Shown: piece by piece, positions 1 through 7,834 of the stretch
Position numbering within the stretch: position 1 is the stretch's first letter
How the letters are laid out: each line of letters opens with the position of its first letter
NCBI RefSeq assembly: GCF_050717545.1
Contig: NZ_JBOITN010000034.1
Location: forward strand, 1-64,000
Length of the DNA stretch: 64,000 nucleotides
Direction: 5' to 3'
Origin: Clostridium_AD sp050717545
GTDB taxonomy: Bacteria > Bacillota > Clostridia > Clostridiales > Clostridiaceae
Made by a program: the position numbers and the translations under genes
The notes under the pieces: generated by a model
Databases searched by the model: none
What the model was told of the DNA's origin: nothing
Seen by the model: the letters and a program-made list of their open reading frames with translations, nothing else

Positions 1-215
1 TCAACAATTTAATATCCATTTTATGTAATCATTCGTGTTTACCAATGGTCTTTTTGTTGTGCTTAAAATTAATCAAAATAATTCTAAATAAATTTCAAAC
101 TAATAGTTGACTTTAACTAGCTGGTCTATTCCCTTTTGGGTTTAATATAATAACAACTCTTCAACATAAATCAACTACATCTTTATTAACTATTATACAT
201 AATTTCCTAGTTTAA

Positions 216-527
216 AACATACTTTTTATAAAAATATATTTATATTATCTAATAAATAAAAAAATAATTATAACCCTAAAAAAGGCTATAATTCTAGATC
301 ATGTTATAAATGATAAAGCTTTATTCGTTTATGATGAAAAGTCGTCAATATTTAACAAACTAAGTATGCAAGATATGATTGATGAGATAAGTAATGAGAA
401 GAGAAATATCGAAGTCGATTTATTGAAAACAGGATTTTTAGAAGGGGCCAACGAAAACACTAAATTACTTTTACAAGGCCTTCTATCTTCTATGGATTTT
501 GAAAATATAACAATAAATTTTAAATAA
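216..527 (+). pseudogene. Decayed C-terminal gene fragment, no start codon
   Basis: The plus-strand frame is open from 216 to a TAA at 525-527. From about position 273 it reads like real protein: a charged helical stretch, then the residues DMIDEISNEKRNIEVDLLKTG, ending with a run like LLLQGLLSSMDFENITINFK. No ATG, GTG or TTG with a ribosome binding site stands where the protein-like part begins, and a stop closes the frame at 213-215. It is followed at once by a good terminator hairpin. This looks like the 3' end of a lost gene. The ending resembles DUF4230-type proteins, but that is only an impression. The minus-strand frame over the same bases is a shadow. Confidence 0.4.
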
Positions 528-544
528 TTCTGCAAAAAAAGATG

Positions 545-575
545 AAAGCAGAAAATGAATCCGTTTCTGCTTTTT
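545..575 (+). terminator. Rho-independent terminator
   Basis: A perfect 10-bp stem (AAAGCAGAAA with TTTCTGCTTT) is followed by a T run. It ends the plus-strand gene remnant just upstream, which supports that remnant having once been a transcribed gene. Confidence 0.6.
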
Positions 576-605
576 ATCTATTCTATTCTATTCAGTTTTA
601 ATTTA

Positions 606-1427
606 TTAAAATCCTCCAGAAGATCCACCACCACTTGATGATCCACCACCGAAACCTCCAGAAGACCCGCCTCCATAGCCACCGCCATTTCCACCATTTC
701 TTCCACCTCGTCCAAGAAGCACGCTCCAAAATAATATTTTCATCAAGAATCTAATTATCCTACCTCTGTTAAAAATAATATCTAAAAAAATTAATACAAC
801 AATCCCTATTATTAGAATCATATTTCCTTTTTTAGATGTATTTGAATTTTCCGGCGCTCCATTATTTTGTGGAACATTAATATTTTTATCTAGTGTTACA
901 TTGTATTCTTTTGCTATATTGTCTGATAAGACTGAATATGCTACCCTAAGTCCTTCTCCATATTGTGCTTGTTTGAATTTAGGCACTGCAAAATCATTCA
1001 TTACCCTTGATGAGAAAATATCAGTAACAGCACCTTCTAGCCCTGTACCTACCTCCACTCTCCATTGCTTTTCTTTTACTGAAAGCAGTATCAATAATCC
1101 ATTGTTCTTATCTTTTTTACCAATTCCCCATTTTCTAAAAATACCATTAGCATACGCATCTACGCTTTGACCCTGAACGGAATCTATAACCACTACAGTA
1201 GCCTCTGCTCCTGTTTTATCTTCTAATTCCTTCCCCACCGATAGAATATATTGTTTTGAATCATCATCCATTACATTAGCATAATCATTAACATATTTCA
1301 AATCCGTAACGCTGGGAAAATCAACAGCAGCTTTCACTAAATTCATAGCGACTATTTGGCTTAACATCAATATACTAATCATAGCTATGGAAAAAACTCT
1401 AATTTTAAACTTTAAATAATTCTTCAT
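606..1427 (-). CDS. TPM-domain membrane protein (YgcG family)
   Basis: A 273-residue secreted or membrane-anchored protein. A signal sequence covers residues 1-33 (lysines, then a hydrophobic run ending near VKAA). A TPM domain follows at about 40-165, with the family motif YANVMDDDSKQYI at its start and ADVERTS-like VGTGLEGAVTD later. A membrane helix lies near 202-222 and the tail is almost pure Gly/Ser. Family members sit beside LemA in many bacteria, and here the gene starts 10 bp after lemA stops, so the two are probably co-transcribed. The role is unclear in the family; phosphatase activity is reported only for plant TLP18.3-type members. Length and layout are normal. Confidence 0.85.
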   Translation of the reverse strand: MKNYLKFKIRVFSIAMISILMLSQIVAMNLVKAAVDFPSVTDLKYVNDYANVMDDDSKQYILSVGKELEDKTGAEATVVVIDSVQGQSVDAYANGIFRKWGIGKKDKNNGLLILLSVKEKQWRVEVGTGLEGAVTDIFSSRVMNDFAVPKFKQAQYGEGLRVAYSVLSDNIAKEYNVTLDKNINVPQNNGAPENSNTSKKGNMILIIGIVVLIFLDIIFNRGRIIRFLMKILFWSVLLGRGGRNGGNGGGYGGGSSGGFGGGSSSGGGSSGGF

Positions 1428-1437
1428 ATTCTATCAC

Positions 1438-2007
1438 CTACTTAGTAAAGTCAACTTTTGGTACTTCTTTAGCTGATTCACTAGCCTTATAATATGGTTT
1501 TTCATCAAAACCAAAATTTCTTGCAATAATTGAGTTCGGGAATTTTTTAATTGTACTGTTATAGTCATTAACATTTGTATTATAATCCTGCCTTGCTATA
1601 CCTACTCTGTTCTCTGTGCCTTCTAGTGCCACCGTTAAATCTTTAAAATTTGCACTAGATTTTAAATCCGGATAATTCTCTACAACTACTAAAAGCCTTG
1701 AAACCGCGCTCCCCAGTTCACTATCCGCTTGTGCTTTATCTGTTACATTTTGCGCACCGCCAAGTTTAGCCCTGGCATCTGCTATTTGCGTAAAAATCTG
1801 TTTTTCTTGCGTTGCATAGCCCTTAACTGTTTCTACTAAGTTCGGAATTAAATCTGATCTTCTTTGTAGCTGTGTATCTATGTTTCCCTCTGATACCTTT
1901 ACCTTTTGCTCTAAACTTATCATCTTATTGTAACCTCCAATAATGGGCATCGTTATTATTAGGATGATTACCACAACAATCGCAATTGTTCTTAACGTTT
2001 TATTCAT
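1438..2007 (-). CDS. lemA: LemA family protein
   Basis: A 189-residue protein with one N-terminal membrane helix (about 7-25) followed by a long helical domain. Family signatures are visible: the segment LEQKVKVSEGNIDTQLQRR, then LIPNLVETVKGY, and later ENRVGIARQDYNTNVNDYN. LemA proteins are membrane-tethered helical bundles of uncertain function. The start ATG has a good site (AGAGGTGG) upstream. It is the first gene of a two-gene unit with the TPM-domain gene. The next gene upstream ends at a strong terminator, so a promoter must lie in the roughly 150-bp gap before it. Confidence 0.9.
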   Translation of the reverse strand: MNKTLRTIAIVVVIILIITMPIIGGYNKMISLEQKVKVSEGNIDTQLQRRSDLIPNLVETVKGYATQEKQIFTQIADARAKLGGAQNVTDKAQADSELGSAVSRLLVVVENYPDLKSSANFKDLTVALEGTENRVGIARQDYNTNVNDYNSTIKKFPNSIIARNFGFDEKPYYKASESAKEVPKVDFTK

Positions 2008-2161
2008 TCCAATACCACCTCTCTATTTTATAGAAGATATACTTATTAATTATTAAATCTATCCTTACATAATAATTTATGAGTTTATTAACGTTACTAT
2101 ACTAATTTGCTATTTATTCTTTGAAATTATGTATTATTTAAAAAAGATATTTTTAATACAT

Positions 2162-2211
2162 AAAAGAAAAAGCACATTAAACAAATAAATGTTTAATGTG
2201 CTTTTTCTTTT
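2162..2211 (-). terminator. Strong hairpin terminator, overlaps stop codon
   Basis: A perfect 21-bp stem with an 8-nt loop (2183-2190). Its A/T-rich arms give a T run in both directions. The arm reaches into the TAA of the tandem MarR gene (2210-2212), so that gene's stop codon lies in the hairpin. Confidence 0.85.
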
Positions 2212-3226
2212 ATTTTACAAATGCTCTATTTTGAATAATATCAAAAGTTTTTTTTACATATTCCTCTGTCTTATAATTGCCTAATTTATTATTCATTCTA
2301 ATTAACAGACTATTCATTGTTAAAATATCTTTCAAACTTATACCCCTTAATTCCTCAAAGATCAATAAACTTTTTTGGTTTTTTATATAATCTTCTATTA
2401 TTAAAATTTCGCCTTCTTTTGTTATATCTAAATAATAAGCATTTTTTATTAAAGCCTTTTCTTTATGAATATAATGTTTAACCTCTAGATTTTTTACTAT
2501 TACATGAACTGTAGATGGTGACCAGAAACTAATTTCGCTTAACTCACTTGATGTAATTCCTGGAAATGCTGCAATTATCCACATTGCTCGTAGTTGAGCA
2601 TATGTAACATTAAATTCTTTAAGCGGTTCACTATGGTTACTTTTGATAGTTAAAATAAATGTTCTTAAAAGATTATAAACACTTATTGTTTTTTCTATAA
2701 GACTCACCGCATCTACGTCAAAACCCGTTAAATCAATTTTCAAACTCATTTCATTAATCCTCTTTATATAATCGAAAATAAATTCATTCTTTTCCTTTAT
2801 GATAATGCCCGTGAATATTTCGATAATAAAATCTAGTTCCTTATGTGAAAATAGTCCAATTAGATCAAATAGTATTATTTTTTTTTGTTTGTTTTGCTTA
2901 TTTATATTTATAAACAAGTCTCCACTCTCTGTAAGTTGAAACTTATATACTTTTTTATTACTAGTTTCCCCTTTATATATTAGCTTTTTACCAATTAATA
3001 TTTTGATCATATTACTAACTGTCGGTGAGGTCCAACATCCTATTTTAGCAATATTACTAAGTGATATTCCTGGAAATACCTTAATAATCCAAAGTATTCT
3101 AAGTTGAGGCAGAGTTATACCTGAGGTTTCCACCGTCCTCGCATAATTAGACTCAATTTTCAAAAAAGCGTACCGAGCTATATTATATAACGAATGTATA
3201 TTAAATAAATATTCCTTTTGCTGCAT
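2210..3226 (-). CDS. Tandem (two-domain) MarR-type transcriptional regulator
   Basis: A 338-residue protein containing two winged-helix modules of the MarR type in one chain. The first is near residues 25-125 (LPQLRILWIIKVFPGISLS, then a helix-turn-helix and a wing). The second is near 200-300 (TYAQLRAMWIIAAFPGITSS). The shared core QLR-WII--FPGI-S shows internal duplication with divergence. MarR proteins normally dimerise to bind palindromes, so a fused pair could act as a built-in dimer or bind two sites; that is inference. The gene is single, closes with a strong terminator, and has a palindrome over its own promoter that suggests self-control. The ligand and targets are unknown. Confidence 0.75.
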   Translation of the reverse strand: MQQKEYLFNIHSLYNIARYAFLKIESNYARTVETSGITLPQLRILWIIKVFPGISLSNIAKIGCWTSPTVSNMIKILIGKKLIYKGETSNKKVYKFQLTESGDLFININKQNKQKKIILFDLIGLFSHKELDFIIEIFTGIIIKEKNEFIFDYIKRINEMSLKIDLTGFDVDAVSLIEKTISVYNLLRTFILTIKSNHSEPLKEFNVTYAQLRAMWIIAAFPGITSSELSEISFWSPSTVHVIVKNLEVKHYIHKEKALIKNAYYLDITKEGEILIIEDYIKNQKSLLIFEELRGISLKDILTMNSLLIRMNNKLGNYKTEEYVKKTFDIIQNRAFVK

Positions 3227-3254
3227 AAAATTTCCCCTTATATGTTAGTTATAA

Positions 3255-3278
3255 TTGATATACAGTATATTGTATCAA
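3255..3278. promoter_or_regulatory. Palindrome over the MarR-gene promoter
   Basis: The sequence reads TTGATA, 12 bases, TATCAA, with a second nested repeat ATACA-N6-TGTAT. On the minus strand the TTGATA half also serves as a plausible -35 box, with TTATAA about 18 bases on. It lies about 30-50 bp upstream of the MarR start, which suggests autoregulation. It is also upstream of the divergent SulP promoter. Confidence 0.45.
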
Positions 3279-3350
3279 AAAAATTATACCAAATCAACAA
3301 AAGGATTTTATAATGTTATCTCAATATTACAAGAAAATACATATTACGCA

Positions 3351-3379
3351 TTGTTCTTTTCAAAAAAATATGATATAAT
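3351..3379 (+). promoter_or_regulatory. Sigma-A promoter of the SulP gene
   Basis: TTGTTC at 3351-3356, then 17 bases, then TATAAT at 3374-3379. The predicted start near 3386 gives a leader of about 130 nt, which contains the dispersed palindromic element at 3425-3461. Confidence 0.55.
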
Positions 3380-3424
3380 TATGAATGTTGTTTTTAAAAT
3401 TTAATAATATAAATTAGTATATCT

Positions 3425-3461
3425 CAAGTTAAATCATCTCCTACGGAGCTGATAAAACTTG
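3425..3461 (+). repeat. Dispersed imperfect palindrome, copy A
   Basis: The core TTAAATCATCTCCTACGGAG is followed by CTGAT. It folds as ATCA-T-CTCC, loop TAC, GGAG-C-TGAT, with one T/C mismatch. In this copy the outer bases CAAGTT (3425-3430) and AACTTG (3456-3461) add a second stem. It lies in the presumed leader of the SulP gene. Related copies are at 17643, 29696, 30485, 36267 and 41679. Confidence 0.65.
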
Positions 3462-3515
3462 AATTTAATTTATTTTTAATATTCGAATGCTAATTAAAAT
3501 AAAGGAGTGGAAATC

Positions 3516-5195
3516 ATGTTCGTCCCAAAACTGTATACCTGTTTAAAAAACTATTCTAAAGATCAATTTATCAAAGATTTTATTGCTGGAATCATTGTTG
3601 CTATCATAGCTCTCCCTTTATCTATAGCTCTCGCCATAGCCTCTGGAGTATCCCCTGAAAAAGGAATTTACACAGCAATTGTAGGTGGATTTATAGTCTC
3701 CTTGTTAGGAGGAAGCAGAGTTCAAATCGGTGGGCCTACTGGTGCTTTTGTAGTTATTGTATTTGGCATTGTTCAGGAATTTGGCATCGATGGACTAATC
3801 GTTTCTACAGTGCTCGCTGGCATCATTCTTATATTAATGGGTCTTTTAAAATTCGGTAGCATGCTAAAATATATTCCCTACCCTATTACAACCGGATTTA
3901 CAAGTGGTATCGCAATTCTTATATTTTCTACCCAGATTAAAGACTTTTTCGGTTTAAATATGGCAAGCGTACCTTCTGAATTTATTCCTAAATGGGGTGC
4001 TTATCTAAGCAGTTTTAGTACTTTAAATGTGCAAAGCACTATTATTGGTATTGTTTCACTTTTAATAATTGTGTTTTGGCCTAAAATAAATAAAAAAATT
4101 CCTGGGACCCTTATAGCAATAGTACTTACTACCGTGGTTGCCCTTGTATTAAATCTCAATGTAGCAACCATTGGAAGTAGTTTCAGTAACATTTCAGGTT
4201 CATTACCTACTATTTCTATTCCTCATACATCTTTTGCTATGATAAAACAACTAATGCTTCCTGCTCTAACCCTTGCAATTTTAGGTGGAATAGAATCATT
4301 ATTATCTGCAGTAGTCGCTGATGGTATGATTGGTGGTTCGCACCGCTCTAACATGGAACTTGTGGGTCAAGGAGTAGCTAATATTTTCTCAGGCCTATTT
4401 GGTGGAATCCCAGTGACTGGTGCAATAGCTCGTACTGCAGCTAATGTAAAAAACGGAGGTAGAACTCCCGTTGCAGGTATTGTTCATTCTATATCATTGC
4501 TTGTAATACTATTAGTATTTATGCCATATATAAAACTTGTACCGATGTCCTCTCTTGCTGCAATATTAATTGTAGTATCATACAATATGGGAGAATGGGA
4601 ATCATTCACCCAAATACTTAAGGCCCCTAAAAGTGATGCAGCCGTACTTTTAGTTACCTTTTCTTTAACACTGTTCTTCGACCTCGTAGTTGCTATAGGA
4701 ATAGGTATGCTTCTAGCATCATTATTGTTTATGAGAAGAATGGCAGATGTTACAGACGTACGATATGTTCTTGATGAGAGTGAAGATGAAGACCAATTAG
4801 AGTATATAGATACCATAAAGACTCCAGATAATGTATCTCTATATGAAATTAATGGACCTTTCTTCTTTGGCGCAGCAGATAAATTTATACGTACGATTAA
4901 AGAAATAGGAATTCCTCCTCTAGTTTTAATTTTAAAGATGTCAAATGTACCTGCTATCGATGCTACAGGTTACCATGCTTTAGAAATGCTTAATGCCCTT
5001 TGCAAGAAACATCACACAACGTTAATATTATTAAGTCTTCAAGACCAACCTCTTAATGCTCTTGGTAAATATGGATTCATTGATAGTTTAGGTGCAGAAA
5101 ATATCTGCAATAATATTGAAGAATCTCTTTCAAGAGCTAATTTCTTATTAGAGAAGGCTAAGGCCTTAGTAAAACGAAAAAATACCACCTTATAA
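3516..5195 (+). CDS. SulP-family anion transporter (SLC26A/SulP) with STAS domain
   Basis: A 559-residue inner-membrane permease. About 10-14 hydrophobic helices fill residues 20-410, with the SulP signature segment PLSIALAIASGVSPEKGIYT near the start and GGSRVQIGGPTGAF after it. A cytoplasmic STAS domain lies at about 440-555 (VSLYEINGPFFFGAADKF; later MSNVPAIDATGYHAL). The family moves sulfate, bicarbonate or other anions; the substrate cannot be read here. I place the start at the ATG at 3516 because GGAG at 3504-3507 is correctly spaced from it; the GTG at 3507 is part of that site. The gene stands alone between a promoter and a 20-bp terminator hairpin. Confidence 0.9.
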   Translation: MFVPKLYTCLKNYSKDQFIKDFIAGIIVAIIALPLSIALAIASGVSPEKGIYTAIVGGFIVSLLGGSRVQIGGPTGAFVVIVFGIVQEFGIDGLIVSTVLAGIILILMGLLKFGSMLKYIPYPITTGFTSGIAILIFSTQIKDFFGLNMASVPSEFIPKWGAYLSSFSTLNVQSTIIGIVSLLIIVFWPKINKKIPGTLIAIVLTTVVALVLNLNVATIGSSFSNISGSLPTISIPHTSFAMIKQLMLPALTLAILGGIESLLSAVVADGMIGGSHRSNMELVGQGVANIFSGLFGGIPVTGAIARTAANVKNGGRTPVAGIVHSISLLVILLVFMPYIKLVPMSSLAAILIVVSYNMGEWESFTQILKAPKSDAAVLLVTFSLTLFFDLVVAIGIGMLLASLLFMRRMADVTDVRYVLDESEDEDQLEYIDTIKTPDNVSLYEINGPFFFGAADKFIRTIKEIGIPPLVLILKMSNVPAIDATGYHALEMLNALCKKHHTTLILLSLQDQPLNALGKYGFIDSLGAENICNNIEESLSRANFLLEKAKALVKRKNTTL

Positions 5196-5207
5196 TTAAC
5201 TAATGTG

Positions 5208-5250
5208 AAAAAACACCTATATATCAATATTTGATATATAGGTGTTTTTT
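5208..5250 (+). terminator. Terminator after the SulP gene
   Basis: A perfect 20-bp stem (5208-5227 with 5231-5250), loop TAT, with a six-T run inside its 3' arm. Confidence 0.85.
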
Positions 5251-5399
5251 CTAGGTGTGATTATCAATACATTACTAAAATAAAAAAAATTCATCTTAAT
5301 TATACTCTATACTCCAATAATGTATTATAATACTAATATAACTTTTATATTAAACAAGCTATACTAATAAAACTATTGCAATATAAAGGAGAGTCAAAA

Positions 5400-7391
5400 A
5401 TGATATTTTCTAGTGAAACATCTATCGATACTTTAGAAGAAGATTTGAGATACCTTAAACTACTAGCTAGCAAGTACCCTACAATTCCAGATTCTTGTAC
5501 AGAAATTATAAATTTACAAGCGATTTTAAATCTACCTAAAGGAACTGAACATTTTCTTTCGGATCTTCATGGTGAATATGAATCTTTTACTCACGTACTA
5601 AGGAATGCTTCCGGCGTAATTAAAAGGAAGATTAATGATATCTTTGGTAATTCACTTAGAGATAGCGAAAAAAAAGAACTAGCAACTCTTATTTATTACC
5701 CAGAACAAAAATTAGAAATATCACTTAGAGAAGAAGCCGACATAGAAGATTGGTATAAAATAACGCTTTATAAACTTATTGAATTTTGCAGAATCATCTC
5801 TTCTAAATATACTAGATCTAAAGTGAGGAAAGCACTTCCTCCAGATTTTTCGTATATTATTGAAGAATTACTTCATGAACAACAAAGTACCTTTAATAAA
5901 CAGGAATATTATAATGGAATTATCCAGACCATAATTAGAATTGGAAGAGCAAAAGAATTTATAGTTGCTATTTCAAACCTAATTCAAAGACTTGCTATAG
6001 ATAGACTTCATATTATAGGTGATATTTATGATAGAGGACCTGGTGCACATATAATATTAGATACTCTTATGGACTACCATTCTATTGATATACAGTGGGG
6101 TAACCATGATATGCTTTGGATGGGCGCCGCAGCTGGCTCTGAACCCTGCATTGCTAATGTTCTTCGTATTTCAACAAGGTATGCAAACCTGGAAACAATA
6201 GAGGAAGGTTACGGCATTAACTTATTGCCCCTTGCAACATTTGCTTTAGATTTTTATAATAACGATCCGTGTAAATCCTTTAAACCTAAAGTTTTCCCTG
6301 AAAATAATTATAGGGAAAAGGATCTTAATTTAATGTCGCAAATGCATAAAGCTATTACAATAATTCAGTTTAAACTTGAAGGTGCACTAATAAAAAGGCG
6401 CCCTCATTATGAAATGGAGTCTAGGTTACTGCTTAGCAAAATAGATTATGAAAATGGCACCATAAATATTGATGGAAAAGAATATGTACTTAACGACACT
6501 AATTTCCCAACCATTGACCCTACTGATCCTTATAAATTAACCGAAGATGAAACAGAACTTATAACCAGACTTAAATCTTCTTTTGCAAATAGTGAGAAAC
6601 TCCAAGAACATATTAGATTTTTGTATACCACCGGAAGCATGTATTCTAAATATAACTCTAATTTACTTTACCATGGTTGTGTTTCATTAAGCGAGGATGG
6701 TAGTTTTAAAAAAATGAAAATAGATAACATAACTTACAGCGGAAAATCTTATATTGATAGAACGGAAAGACTCGCTCGCGAAGCTTATTTTGGGAAAGTT
6801 AATTCAGAATCTAAGCTTTATGCCCTAGATAACGTATGGTATTTATGGTGTGGCTGTAATTCCCCTTTATTTGGTAAGGATAAGATGGCTACCTTTGAAC
6901 GATATTTTATAGATGATAAAAGTTCTCATAAAGAGATTAAGAATCCGTATTATAAGTACAGAGATGATGAAACAACATGCAACAATATTTTAATTGAATT
7001 TGGCTTAAACCCAAATGATTCACATATTATAAATGGCCATGTTCCTGTAAAAACTAAAGAAGGTGAGAGCCCAATAAAAGCAAACGGTAAACTTTTAGTG
7101 ATTGATGGTGGCTTTTCTAAAGCATACCAACCAGAAACAGGTATTGCAGGATATACACTCATTTATAATTCTTATGGATTGCTCCTGGCCTCCCATGCAC
7201 CATTTGAATCTACTCAAAAGGCTATTGATGAAGGTAAGGATATTCTTTCTTCCACCATAATTCTAGAAAAATCTTCAAACCGTATACGTGTAGTAGATAC
7301 AGATGTAGGCCTTGAAATCAAGGACCAAATTGAGGATTTAGAATTACTTCTTACCGCATACAGAAAAGGGCTTATCAAAGAACAAGGATAA
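5400..7391 (+). CDS. fbp: Fructose-1,6-bisphosphatase class III
   Basis: A 663-residue cytosolic enzyme that removes the 1-phosphate from fructose 1,6-bisphosphate in gluconeogenesis. The metallophosphatase signatures of the class III family are present: FLSDLHGEYESFTHVLRN near residue 60, HIIGDIYDRGPGAHIILDT near 205, WGNHDMLWMGA near 235, and INGHVPVKTKEGESPIKA near 550. Length matches the Bacillus enzyme (about 670). The start is the ATG at 5400, preceded by AAAGGAGAG; an in-frame TTG at 5376 would place that site inside the gene. It is monocistronic, with a terminator just after it. Confidence 0.95.
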   Translation: MIFSSETSIDTLEEDLRYLKLLASKYPTIPDSCTEIINLQAILNLPKGTEHFLSDLHGEYESFTHVLRNASGVIKRKINDIFGNSLRDSEKKELATLIYYPEQKLEISLREEADIEDWYKITLYKLIEFCRIISSKYTRSKVRKALPPDFSYIIEELLHEQQSTFNKQEYYNGIIQTIIRIGRAKEFIVAISNLIQRLAIDRLHIIGDIYDRGPGAHIILDTLMDYHSIDIQWGNHDMLWMGAAAGSEPCIANVLRISTRYANLETIEEGYGINLLPLATFALDFYNNDPCKSFKPKVFPENNYREKDLNLMSQMHKAITIIQFKLEGALIKRRPHYEMESRLLLSKIDYENGTINIDGKEYVLNDTNFPTIDPTDPYKLTEDETELITRLKSSFANSEKLQEHIRFLYTTGSMYSKYNSNLLYHGCVSLSEDGSFKKMKIDNITYSGKSYIDRTERLAREAYFGKVNSESKLYALDNVWYLWCGCNSPLFGKDKMATFERYFIDDKSSHKEIKNPYYKYRDDETTCNNILIEFGLNPNDSHIINGHVPVKTKEGESPIKANGKLLVIDGGFSKAYQPETGIAGYTLIYNSYGLLLASHAPFESTQKAIDEGKDILSSTIILEKSSNRIRVVDTDVGLEIKDQIEDLELLLTAYRKGLIKEQG

Positions 7392-7420
7392 TATTTTAAA
7401 TATATTTTAGTATTCATAAA

Positions 7421-7459
7421 TAAAACCCACTTGGTATTTAACTCGCCAAGTGGATTTTT
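7421..7459 (+). terminator. Terminator after fbp
   Basis: An 8-bp stem CCACTTGG/CCAAGTGG (7427-7434 with 7446-7453), flanked by A and T runs. Confidence 0.75.
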
Positions 7460-7513
7460 AACTTATTCGTTTTAGCATTAAACATTTAATTCAATTAGCA
7501 TTGAAGAATATTA

Positions 7514-7705
7514 TTACTCAATACCTTGCTTACTTAACAATTGTTGCAATTTTTGAGCTTGCATTGCTGATTGCTCTGCAAATTCCCTAAACGTACTACT
7601 TACTTCATCTGATGATACCTCTGTTGCAAATGATTGATAGTCTCTAACATTTTCTTGTGCATCTAATAATTTTTTCATAATAGTGTCTCTTGTATTCATT
7701 TCCAT
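7514..7705 (-). CDS. Small helical protein of unknown function
   Basis: A 63-residue acidic protein predicted to be two amphipathic helices: residues 1-30 carry RDTIMKKLLDAQENVRDYQSF and residues 35-60 carry SSTFREFAEQSAMQAQKLQQLL. No cysteines and no membrane segment. It resembles half of a ferritin-like or spore-coat-type helical bundle, but I do not recognise the family. I choose the ATG at 7705 because AAAGGGGTG lies 7-8 bases before it; an upstream in-frame ATG at 7738 has no site. It is a single gene between two oppositely oriented neighbours. Confidence 0.6.
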   Translation of the reverse strand: MEMNTRDTIMKKLLDAQENVRDYQSFATEVSSDEVSSTFREFAEQSAMQAQKLQQLLSKQGIE

Positions 7706-7782
7706 ATTTATCACCCCTTTATTTCTATTTTCCCACAAAATATATTTTTTTATGTATTTAAATTTGCTAATAAATAAATAAA

Positions 7783-7812
7783 AAAAATAGAAATCATATG
7801 ATTTCTATTTTT
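7783..7812 (-). terminator. Terminator of htrA
   Basis: A 30-base perfect palindrome, AAAAATAGAAATCAT and its complement, giving T runs on both strands. It is placed just past the htrA stop. Confidence 0.8.
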
Positions 7813-7834
7813 CCATCTAACATATATATCTGCC

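Noticed and set aside
329..535. 68-codon minus-strand frame
   Set aside because: The plus strand over the same bases is the protein-like one, and the minus frame lacks a ribosome site.
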